From Tretioscincus oriximinensis (Eukaryota; Chordata; Lepidosauria; Squamata; Gymnophthalmidae), in the NCBI GenBank assembly GCA_022410635.1, contig JAJVDF010000018.1:3541814-3605813 (forward strand): a stretch of 64,000 nt of DNA. The letters are read 5' to 3'. The notes under the pieces were generated by a model that was given only the letters and a program-made list of their open reading frames with translations, was not told where the DNA came from and made no database searches. The position numbers and the translations under genes were made by a program. The stretch's first letter is position 1; every line of letters starts with the position of its first letter. Of this stretch, positions 33,216-42,564 are shown in pieces.

Positions 33216-36127
33216 TGGGCTATTTCCTGTGTTTGTGAAAACAGAGCGTGAAGTAAAAGATCTAAAAATTCCCATGTACTGCAGCAACAATAGCATGGGA
33301 TAGGAGGAGAGAGGGCTGTCACAAAAATACTCTTGCTTCACGTTAATGTCTTTCTTAGGAGAAGCACTTATGACAGGATATACATTGGATGAATGGGGAG
33401 TTGTGCAGATCCTGCTCTGTTCTGAAACACTCACCATGCCATGTGGGCCATCTATGCATATATCTTCCTAGATCCATCTTAGTCAATAGATTAGATTGAT
33501 CCATATTAATTCCAGGGAAAAGGTTGAACTGAATTAAAAGTAGGTCAGCAGGGGCTACCTTGCAGGTACAAGTGATATGGCAGGAGCCTTGGTGCTGCCC
33601 ACTTCCTCATTGGCTGAACTTCAGGTGGGGATGCTGTTTTCTGCTGGATCTTAATACCCACTGGATATATTTGAAGTTGGCTTTGAAGTTGCAACAGCAG
33701 CATCTAGCATCCCAGATCAAAAAGGCTACAAAGAGAATTCAAAGTTGATTCATAGATTAATTAATTACATTTTTGAATGATAACACAGCTTTGGTTTACG
33801 TGCATATCCACTGTTGCTTAATCTGGATGTAAACCCAATTAATCTACCACTAATCCTGTTTAAGGGGGTCTTGACATAGATCTGATCTATATTGGCACTA
33901 GTCCCGTGCAGGAAAATGAGAACTTGTGCACTCCTTAACCCACATTAATAATTCTGTCCATAAAGGGCCAAGGATTGAATATCTGCAAGTTTTGCATCCT
34001 CAAGCCATACTAATGATGTCACAAAATGCTGGATTAATACTGTAAAATTCTGCTTTNGAAAAAAAATAGATTTGTGCTGAACCTCTGTTCAACACATCCC
34101 AAATGCAAAGTGAGGCTACAGACAGTTTGGTTTCCTGAAATGCTGATGTTATGTTACAAAGCTCTGCTCATGGAGGTGCCAGTAATGGTTATGGATGCAT
34201 GGATGGTGTGGGTGAGCTTAATTTCCTTGAAGCTCACCAATGTTTTGCCTTCATATATTTGTCATAAAGAGATTAGACTTGTTACGAAAAGCCTCTCTGT
34301 GGAGCTTGGATGTGTTGAATGGACCTTTGGCACAAACCTACAAAGTAAGATATTCCAACCTAGTTCTTCACAAGTTATTATGCTGCATTGGAGAGTAGTT
34401 AAGGCTTTGCCTTTTCTACCTCAACACCAGTGATAAATGACCCTGCATTTCATTTTGGTAATTTAATCTCATTCTTCATATAGCCCAATACTGTGTTATT
34501 AATGCCAGAGAGCTGTACCCTAAAGCTCAAGCTTTAAGTGAAATGCCCAAGCAAACTGTCTGATAAACAATTGTTTCNTATTCTGTATTCACCACCAGAA
34601 AGGGCAAATGAATAAGGATTGTGGCTGGCACTAATAACATAATTTCATTCATGAGGAGAGTGTACAAGTTTCTTTTCTGATCTTAGGTATTCCCTTTAGG
34701 GCCTGCTAACTGATTTGAACCAGTCCTTTGAAACCAACAAAAACCTATCAAATAAGCAAAAAGGATTTGAACAGAACTGCAGAGTGATTGTGAAAACATA
34801 TTTGCAGGACATGGCAACATATTCTTCTCTCATCACTTCCATTTTATTTGCCATGGCTGACCTAGATTGTTTCTGAAGAAAGCACATGATTTTGAAAGCA
34901 ATCAAAGGGCCACCTCAAAGCACTTGGCTTCTTCTATCCAGGGTTATGATGGGGGAAATGACAGACATTGTTATTATCCCTACCATTGTTATTATTACCC
35001 TCCTACTTCCCTAATCTGTCTCAAAAGATATATTTCACTATGCATTCATTTCCATGCCTGATCCTATACAACTGATTTAGAGGTTGGCCAATATAGCCTA
35101 CTGGGCAATAATTGGTCTGCATGCTTCATTAAAAAGATATTTTGGCTTGAATCTTGTGCTTCCTCCTCCTGCTAATTCTAATATTGAAAGAATCTCAGTA
35201 AAGGAGGAGGAGCAAGCAGTGTGTGTGTGAGAGAGAGAGAAAGAAAAAACTAAGAATATACAAAAGCTAGAGCAATGGCAAGCGGCAGTAACCTAGCAAC
35301 AGTGTCTCAGGATTTGAATGTAATTATCCTCCAACGTGATAAATACTCTGAAGGACTCCTTATGTGGAGATCATACTAAACAAGTCTTTGAAATTACCCT
35401 CATCAAATATTGATTGAGGGAGGAATATCAGAAGCAGAAAAGAAGAAAAAATAGAAGAGAATAGAAGAACGAAAGACAGCAGGACCATGCACTATGGGTT
35501 AATGGGGCAACCCTGATTCATTAACATATATCGGTAGTACCAGTAATCTCAGCTGGCAACAGAAGGGACAGTCAAAAGCACAGCCATCAGAAACGGCTGT
35601 CATATTGATTCTTCTTTTGTTTTATGTCCTGCCTACAGAGCAGCAATCACAATAAACAGGATTTATCTTACCCAGCAGAACTGATGAAAGTTTAATTGTT
35701 GTGGAAGGCGAAAGGGTGTTTCCCACGGGGAGGCATAAGTATGGGCAAGGATCTTTCCACATTCATAATCAAAAGGGTTGCTTCCTTGTGTTGTGTTTCT
35801 GTTTCAGTCACACAATCTCCTTCTCCTCAGATAATTATAAATGTCACAACATACCTAACTAGATAAGATCTGATCGTGTGTGAATGGGAGGAGAAATAAT
35901 TTGTTGCAGAAGAATAGCTACAGAAAAGCTTGTTAAAAAACAAAACTAAAGTGCAAGTGGCGAAGAGATCAGCCGGTGAAAAATAAAGGTCACATTTACG
36001 ATTGTCTACAGTCCTGAAGAAGAAATCTAAGTCAGTCCACTACAAAATTGTTTTTCTGTTTTCAGAAATGAAGATACTTTAAAAGCGCATGCATGACCAG
36101 ATACAAAGTATGTAATTATTTTCTAAC
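33216..36127. other. Nearly 3 kb of unassigned, low-repeat DNA
   Basis: No transposon recognised. A plus-strand frame of 119 codons (34,074-34,433) and a minus-strand frame of 69 (34,696-34,905) have no known domain. A GT/GA run lies at 35,219-35,245. The part 35,540-35,700 is repeat-free and could be constrained DNA. Confidence 0.4.
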
Positions 36128-36130
36128 CGG

Positions 36131-36924
36131 GGCTGCATTCCCACTGGAGGGAAATAAGCAGTTTGGAAAGCAGTGAAGTGTTTTCCCTCCTTCCCTGCCC
36201 CGTTTTGATACCATTTTAATGGCCAGGTAGGGTAGGGAAAGGGCGGAGCTATAAGAATATAAGAGAAGCCCTGCAGAATTGCTCAAGAACACATCTAGTC
36301 CAGCACTCTGTCTCACATAGTGGCCCACCAATGGCACCTGGGAAGCCTGAAACAGAAGAAGGATCTTCACCTATTCTTGACTCCCTTCAAATGGTATTGT
36401 TCCATCTTGGAGGCAGCATAAAAAGATCCATCCTAGTAGCTATTTGTGTCCATAAACTTGTCTAATCCTGTCTTAAAACTATCCATGCTGCTACCACCNC
36501 CTTTTCTGGAAGTAAATTCCACAAGCCAATGATCCCCTGAGTGAAAAAATACTTTTTCTGTTCTCACTCTTCTACCCATTAGTTTCAAGGAATGCCCTCT
36601 GGTCTTATTGAGCACTTTCTGAATGTGTGCAGGTGATATGGGTTTTCCAAAAAAAAATCCTGGGGGCTGCTCCTGGTTCCTAGTGGAGCCTTGCTAAAAG
36701 ACCCTCTAAAACATGGTAAACCGACACCAGAACAGACTTAACACAAATTGCCTTAAGCTACATCTGAAACGGTTTTCTCAGTGAACTCTGCTCAAACACC
36801 ATGTGGCTGTTGAAACAGCACATAGCAAATTTATTTCCACTGGGAGTAAATGAATAACAGATGTACCCAACACAGAATCAAACAGCTTTCTTGCCAGTTA
36901 TTTTCCCTTAGTGGGAATGCAGCC
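36131..36924. mobile_element. TIR element, copy 3, containing a CR1
   Basis: Bounded by a perfect 15-bp inverted repeat: 'ggctgcattcccact' at the left and 'agtgggaatgcagcc' at the right. The repeat continues imperfectly for about 8 bp into 'ggaggga' against 'tccctta'. These ends resemble those of copies 1 and 2 (ggttgcattctcact). A CR1 (36,248-36,625) lies inside. I found no convincing target duplication, so the superfamily is unknown. Confidence 0.6.
36248..36625 (-). mobile_element. CR1 LINE, 3' 380 bp, nested
   Basis: The plus strand holds 'aagaatataagagaagccc', 'tctgtctcacatagtggccc', 'tccatcctagtagctattt', 'taatcctgtcttaaaact' and 'tgagtgaaaaaatactttt'. The minus frame gives LKLMGRRVRTEK and GLDKFMDT, the CR1 ORF2 C-terminus. 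The element points left and includes the terminus. Confidence 0.92.
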
Positions 36925-37680
36925 TAGCTGTAGTTGGTGCTTTGCTTTGACCAGATGCTATTGCTTAGCTTGCTCTTTGTACTTCATCTGTCTTCCTGTT
37001 CTGCTTCTCCTCGGGTTGCTACGATGTTACGTAGACTTGAACTCTTGTCTACAACATTGAGCTTTTTGGAAGAAAGCTGTTTAAAGACATTCAATCCATG
37101 TTTTATTAATGTTGTCTTAAACTGCTGATAGGCTTTTGTGACACAATTATATTTTCCAAGTGAATCTTTAATCAAAAGTCTAAGCTAACCCTTTGGGCTT
37201 TTAATGAACGTAAACCAAAGTAGGATAAAGCTAACACAATGCAAGAGTACAAATGTTGTTTTGTCAGGCCATGACTAGGGACAATGCTGGCTTCCATTTC
37301 TTAATCCAAATTTGCCATTTTGTCTGGACACAACCTCAGTTTCATACAGTATAAAGCAGTTTCAGTAACCACTGAATCTGCCCAAAATCTGCANAGCTAC
37401 TTACTGCAGGTAAAACCTTCCCTTCCTTCAACAGGATGCTTTAATGCTGAGCTGCTTTTACTCTGACAACAGTTCTCCAGAGGATAACACAGATTCTCTA
37501 TCTATGTACTGGCTACTCATTGACTCCTTTTCTGTCTCTGGAGGGATAAAGAACAAATTAGTTCTATATTCACCATGAGTGAACAGCAGGTATTAATAAA
37601 AAGTTGAAGAATTACAGGTTTTCACACAAATTACTTGAACCCAAGCTCACTAGTGGAAGAGGAAAGTTGAAAGTCACTTT
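36925..37680. other. Unassigned DNA
   Basis: Nothing recognised. Confidence 0.4.
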
Positions 37681-37935
37681 ATTATTATTTATTTGTTTAT
37701 TTGCATTTCTATACTAACCCGAAGGTCCCAGGGTAGTTAACAGTAAAAACAAAATGAACATATTAAAAACTAACAGTACCATAAATTAGAGCTGTTTTTT
37801 TCAGCCAAAGGCCAGGTTAAAAGGTACGTTTTTGTGATTTTCTGAATGAATGCAGTCATGATAACTGACACACTTCCAGCAGTAGTGTGTTCCATAGTCT
37901 AGAGGCTGTCTGTGTAAAGGCAGCTGTTGGAACAA
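37681..37935 (-). mobile_element. L2-type LINE 3' region
   Basis: 'attatttatttgtttattt' followed by 'cgaaggtcccagggtagtta' is the reverse complement of an L2 tail. It continues with 'ccaaaggccaggttaaaagg' and 'tgttccatagtctagaggc', L2-associated strings of squamate genomes as I remember them. Confidence 0.65.
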
Positions 37936-38243
37936 AGGAAGAAAGTTAAAACTTTGAAAATTGCTACCTTGGCTGTTATATCAGACTAGCAAGTGTATCA
38001 ATATCTCCACCATCCATCTTTCCTATCGGAAGAGTCAGGTTTTTTATATCTCACTTTTCTCAACCCAAAAAATCAAAGCAACTTAGAAAGAAAATCTTTT
38101 TTTCTTCTTTTCACAACAGACACCTTGTGAAGTAGGTGGGGCTGAGAGAGTCCTGAAGAACTGTGACTAGCCCAAGATCACCATGCTGACTTTTCAGCAA
38201 AGGAGCTAGCAGCACTTTGAGACTAACTTGAGAAAAGTGGGTG

Positions 38244-38281
38244 GCATAAGCTTTCGTAGACACGTCTACTTCTTCAGATGC
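38244..38281 (-). ncRNA. Hammerhead ribozyme-like motif, inverted unit
   Basis: Reverse complement of the same motif: TCTTCAG at 38,271-38,277 and TTTC at 38,252-38,255, with the paired 'gtagac/gtctac' stem between them. It lies in the inverted arm and would be read only from the minus strand. Confidence 0.45.
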
Positions 38282-38317
38282 ATCTGAAGAAGTAGACATG
38301 TCTACGAAAGCTTATGC
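38280..38317 (+). ncRNA. Hammerhead ribozyme-like motif, unit 2
   Basis: Core CTGAAGA (38,284-38,290) fits CUGANGA. A stem II of GTAGAC against GTCTAC (38,292-38,297 / 38,300-38,305) follows, then GAAA (38,306-38,309). GCAT (38,280-38,283) can pair with ATGC (38,314-38,317) as stem I. Stem III is reduced to one possible A-T pair around 'gc'. Small hammerhead variants with vestigial stem III have been described in Penelope-like elements, where they act as dimers. Activity here is inferred, not shown. Confidence 0.5.
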
Positions 38318-38371
38318 CACCCACTTTTCTCAAGTTAGTCTCAAAGTGCTGCTAGATCCTTTGCTGGACAA

Positions 38372-38409
38372 GCATCTGAAGAAGTAGACGTGTCTACGAA
38401 AGCTTATGC
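38372..38409 (+). ncRNA. Hammerhead ribozyme-like motif, unit 3
   Basis: Identical core to unit 2: CTGAAGA at 38,376-38,382, stem II 38,384-38,389 / 38,392-38,397, GAAA 38,398-38,401, stem I GCAT 38,372-38,375 with ATGC 38,406-38,409. Only the 2-nt loop of stem II differs (GT instead of AT). The predicted cleavage point is after T38,405. Its tandem position 92 bp after unit 2 would let one transcript carry two cores. Confidence 0.5.
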
Positions 38410-38827
38410 CACCCACTTTTCTCAAGTTAGTCTCAAAGTACTGCTAGCTCCTTTGCTGGACTTTCTACTAGACTAACACGGCTATTTCTCTGAAACTTAC
38501 TGACTTTTGTGGAGGAGAGCAGAATCAAACCAGGAGACTTCCAGATAAGAGTCTGGCACTCTAACCATTAGATTAGACTGGCTCTGAAGTATATTTACAG
38601 AGCCAGATTACCGAACAGGTAAAATAGACACCAGCCTATGGAATCTTTTAAGGATTCCACTGCAATAGATTAAGATGTTATTAGGAAATAACTATTATTT
38701 GGACATAATTTGTCACTCCTTCCCAAAATCAACTGCCTAGAGGCCTCCATTGAGTTTAACATGGGAACATACACTTGCTTGTGAGGCAGTAGACATCTGT
38801 TGTGGGGAAAAATATTCAGGCATGAAT

Positions 38828-39113
38828 TCGTCTCTTGCCTGGGGGATCGGGTTTCGAAGCCCTGTGTGGGACGTGGGGAGGGGTGAGCACCTTCCACTAG
38901 CTTGTAGCTCTAGCCAACCCAGCTATTCAAAAGCATGAATTGCAAGAAATTGCAACTGACTGCAAGTAGATACATGGGAACTACCAGAGCCTGGTGGGGA
39001 AGATAGAATGTGAGCCTTCGGGCAAAATATATCCTTGTAAGCTGCTTTAAGTCCCTTTGAAAGGTGAGAAAAGCGGGGTATAAGAACCAAGTTCTTCTTC
39101 TTCTTCTTCTATT
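38828..39113 (+). repeat. tRNA-derived SINE (family A), 5'-truncated
   Basis: Begins inside the head just before the B-box-like 'ggtttcgaagcc'. It continues with 'gggaggggtgagcacctt', 'gcatgaattgcaagaaattg', 'gccttcgggcaaaatat', 'gctgctttaagtccctttg' and 'gagaaaagcggggtataag', and ends in (TTC)n at 39,093-39,110. The A box is missing, so it is a dead copy. Confidence 0.9.
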
Positions 39114-39836
39114 TGAAGATGAAATAAATATATACGTTGCAATATTTATATCCTCCTTGTTGATTCTTTGAATATATCCCCTGACTAGGTTTACTAATGG
39201 CCTGATCCAGCAGTTTTATTGTGCTTGCTTAGATATTTGCAGACAGTTATCATGTCATAGTTTTAATAATTTCTTCTCCCCATTGTAGCTTTTATCTGTG
39301 GTGACCATTTTGTGCATACAGATGATTAGAAGCTTGATCGGCTTCTAAGAGTGATAAGATGTCCCCAAAATGCAAGCAGTTGGATGTATAATGATGTGAA
39401 AGCAGATTCCCCCCACTGCCACATTTGATCTATATTATTATTGTCCTAGTATAACTGTGGCCATTCCTAATGGACAGAAGCCCAAAGACACACAGTTTCA
39501 TATCATACTATGAAAGCTACTTCATTAGTAGTGCTAAATAAAGTGGCTATTAATACCAATCGTAAAGGAGAAAAGAAGGTAGCTTTTTATTTAAATGTTC
39601 TGTAAAATAAATCAAGTAGATAAATGAAAATGAGAAAAATAACTGTAATTTTAATTTGAAAAANAAAGCAATTTGCAGCATAATGGAGAAGGCTGTGATT
39701 AGGGGATTTGGGTAATTGGTGAGTCAGTTCTCCAAGAGCCAAAAGTTGGTGAACAATTTATTAGAATTATTTGAAAGCTTCCCTTTGATAACTTTTTAAA
39801 ATAGAATAGCCTCCTTTAAATTTGTACGTCTGAGAA
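39114..39836. other. Unassigned AT-rich DNA
   Basis: Nothing recognised. Confidence 0.4.
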
Positions 39837-39844
39837 TCACTGGC

Positions 39845-40476
39845 CAGGTACACACCACGATTTAAAAACCACTACAATGCTATAATCTGGAATATAGCGA
39901 TCGCGTGTCTGTGCACACCAAATGTATATATTCCATGAACATAAGAACATAAGAAGAGACATACTAGTTAAGGCCACAGCCCATCAAGTCCAGCATTCTG
40001 TCTCACATGGGGGCCCACCAGATGCATCTGGGCAGTCCAAACAGAAGAAAGCAAAAAATGCACCTGTTCATGACTCCCTGCAAATGGTATCTCAGGAGTC
40101 CTGCCTGTTGCTCCATTCCGGAGGCAACATCCAGACATCCATACTAGTATCCATTTATGACCAACGTCCCAGTTCTGTAACATTGGTTGTTGATCTCGTC
40201 ACAGTGGTATCCGAGACTTTTTTTTCTTACAACAGCCAATAGAAACAATTGCTGTGTTCTCCATTGTTTTATCATCTCGCATCTAATTTGTGCACACACA
40301 TATGGTCTGGAGAGTAGCAGGGGTTCTCCGGAACAATGCCTGAATATCTGAGCAATAGTTTATTCCAGGAAAATAGGCAGTTATTGTGGATCGACTACTG
40401 AAAAACACTTAGCACTTGTTCCCGAGATATCCTGATTGCACTATGAATGAGGTAAAAAAACATTGTGTGCACATAG
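39845..40476 (+). mobile_element. Unnamed hAT-like element 'X', copy A, split by CR1
   Basis: Starts 'caggtacacaccacg' and ends 'cattgtgtgcacatag' (imperfect inverted ends). Similar 8-mers flank it, 'tcactggc' (39,837-39,844) and 'ccactgtc' (40,477-40,484). Without the CR1 at 39,938-40,163 it is about 405 bp and collinear with the minus-strand copy at 47,009-47,421. Shared strings include 'ctataatctggaatat', 'gtctgtgcacaccaaa', 'ctcgtcacagtgg', 'aacaatgcctgaat' and 'actgctgaaaaa'-like. No coding capacity. Confidence 0.65.
39938..40163 (-). mobile_element. CR1 LINE 3' end nested in element X
   Basis: 'acataagaacataagaagag', 'agtccagcattctgtctcac', 'ccaccagatgcatctgggc', 'gaggcaacatccagacatcc' and 'gtatccatttatga' are reverse-complement CR1 from its very terminus. 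Element X resumes on both sides. A short 'atga' repeated at each junction is the likely target duplication. Confidence 0.88.
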
Positions 40477-42510
40477 CCACTGTCAGATTGAGGAATACAT
40501 TGTACATGGTTGCTTTTTTTAATAGGCTCATACTGAATAGATGTGGAAGAGGGCAGAGAAAGGAGAAGCATGGTAGACTTTGTTCACTGGACTGAAACTA
40601 CAGGATGATGACAAGGAGGATTGATATGAATTAAAACTAACTTTCATTTTTCTCAACTACATGTTTTATTTGCTAGAGCTGTGAAATGTAGCCTGGTGAG
40701 GCATGGGGATGTGATACCATCATGCTGAGGTACCAGCTTCGTTTAGCCATGTACATCATGAATTCTCAGGAAATATTGTAACTCTAGAAGCTTCTCCATG
40801 GGGGTGGGATTACATGTTCTGTGTGTTTCAAAGAAATTAGTGCCAGGATGAGAAGCATGACAAACAAGCATCACATGACTTGTAGTAACTCCTGTCTCTC
40901 GAATCACTTTACTTTGGAAGGTTCCTTCTTCAGATATTGGCCTTTTTTTTTGTCCTGTACCAAAGGGCCTAGCTAGATACCTCCTTTCTCATCTGTTTAC
41001 AAGAGAGAATGAGAAAGCAACTTGGCTCCCAAGATGATAGAGATACCAGGGCTTTGAAGGAACACCATTCTACTCTGGTCATTAAAATTAAAAGCAGAAT
41101 TAGTCAGTCAAATTTCTAAATTGTATGAAAAGTGACAAAAAAATCTTCACCTAGCATCTAAAGTAGGGAAAGATAGTGTTCCAATTCCTGCAAAAACAAA
41201 CATGCTTTACCTTCTATCTCAAAGCATATTGGGCTGGAATAGCTATGTAGAGCTTTCCAGAAAAAAAAATGCTTAAAATTTGACTTTTTTTATAATAGTG
41301 TTCAAATGTGCCTTATGAATTTCTCTACANTTCTGATCAGGCCTATTAAAACACAGTCACAAAGAGGAAGCACTTCTCTAGCATGTACTAGCAACCTACA
41401 TTCCACCTCTTCCTGCTCCAAGGTGGCAAAATAAAAGAGCTCCTGGAGTAATCTTTTTCTAAGAGTCGCATTGTTAAAACCATCCTTAGGGAAATTCAAG
41501 CAGCATAATTGCTCTAGTCTGGCTCTGTGTGCTAAGTTGCTTGAATTAAGTGGGTGTTTTGGAATAGTGAGCAAAGCCTTCTGGGAAATGACCTTTGACC
41601 CACACTGCTGCACTTCTCAACCTGCCACTAATTAGGATGGAGAGAGTCCCCTTTTGTTTTCAAATACTAGTTTACCTCTGTCTTAACTTTCTGCTGGGAG
41701 CTGACCGCACTGACTTAGTGCATAATGAACAGGGCACAGCAGATGGTAACACACCAGTGTGCTTCTGCCAGCAAACAAAACTTGGAGCATTGCAAAGCAA
41801 AGAGGCCAAGGTCTGAGCTGTTTGTTGAGCCTCAACACAGCTAACCTATTCATTAGCCACACAACTCATAGCCCTGGAGGCTAGGAGGCTAGGAACGTGG
41901 CTTTGTTAAATATGTAATTTGCCATTTCATTCAACATTAGCAAATTCCTCCAGTAGGAGGTCTCTGTGTATGGTGCATAAGAGTGCATGTGCATGTATGT
42001 GTGTGTGCTATGGATATGCCCATTTGATATAAGAAATGCTAAAACTATCTGAAAATTCCACAAGTCTACCCTATTAGGGCATAGCGGACATGAGCAGCCA
42101 CAGTCAAAGCATTAGGAGCTTTGATGACTGGAATACATCCTGTAATTTGAACAGAATTAAATGAAAGGATGTAGGCCACTTCCACACAAGGTTCTCCTAC
42201 CTGGTTGGTAGCATCATCATAATGCCTCCATCACCCCAAACAATGGAGCTTTCACTGTCTGCCTGGGGTCCACTCAGGGTAAAGCTCCTTTGTAGCAAAA
42301 TAACAGATAACTGAAGTTTTCCAAGATGAAATGGTTGCTGCTTCCATAGGAAACTACCTGAAGCCCTGGGGTGTGGTGCATCATTGCGGCACTTCCAGTA
42401 CTGCAAGAAGACACCAGACAGGACTGAAGAATCACAGCTGGCTACCATGCATGCTACTGGCTTCCTCATTCATCGACCCTTCCTCTCATCAGCTTGCTGT
42501 TGATTTGGGA
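40477..42510. other. About 2 kb of unassigned DNA
   Basis: No transposon recognised. The minus-strand frame 41,302-41,613 (103 codons) has no identifiable domain and one N. Segments 41,380-41,870 are repeat-free and could be constrained. Confidence 0.4.
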
Positions 42511-42564
42511 GGTGCAGTGATTTTTTTNNAAAAAAATTAGGTGCATGAGAATTTTTGAAGTGCG
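42511..42564 (-). mobile_element. Fragment related to the 44,966-45,406 MITE
   Basis: 'ggtgcagtga' plus 'gtgcatgagaatttttgaag' is the reverse complement of 45,148-45,202. Both copies carry 'nn' at the same T-run/A-run junction. Confidence 0.65.

Larger units (their letters stand above)
38195..38499. mobile_element. Penelope-like retroelement insertion, inverted plus tandem units
   Basis: Three copies of one ~86-bp unit. Copy one (38,195-38,280) is reverse-complemented and forms a spacer-free palindrome with copy two (38,281-38,366), with two mismatches. Copy three (38,373-38,458) is in direct tandem with copy two and followed by a unique end, 'gactaacacggctatttctc'. A 9-bp target duplication flanks the whole. 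Tandem terminal units with a partly inverted leading copy are typical of Penelope-like element insertions. The 'gactaacacggct' tail and 'cgaaagcttatgc' motif match a repeat I associate with Penelope-like elements of reptiles. No RT or GIY-YIG sequence is present. Confidence 0.65.
38031..38583 (-). repeat. tRNA-derived SINE (family B), split by an insertion
   Basis: Two halves of one family B SINE: tail and body at 38,031-38,194 ('gtgactagcccaagatcac') and head at 38,500-38,583 ('tttgtggaggagagcagaat' to 'taaccattagattagactgg'). They join cleanly across a 305-bp insert flanked by exact 9-bp repeats 'ctgactttt' (38,186-38,194 and 38,500-38,508). The unbroken copy at 3048-3292 shows the native junction. 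Confidence 0.9.

Noticed and set aside
36010..36045. 'cctgaagaagaaatc' as a Penelope-like fragment
   Set aside because: Only the first few bases match; no pairing and no downstream family sequence.
38195..38458. CRISPR array or inverted-repeat cassette
   Set aside because: Three units without regular spacers, in a vertebrate context, with a target-site duplication. A retroelement insertion explains it.
41302..41613. 103-codon minus-strand frame as an exon
   Set aside because: No domain recognised and one ambiguous codon; kept only as unassigned sequence.
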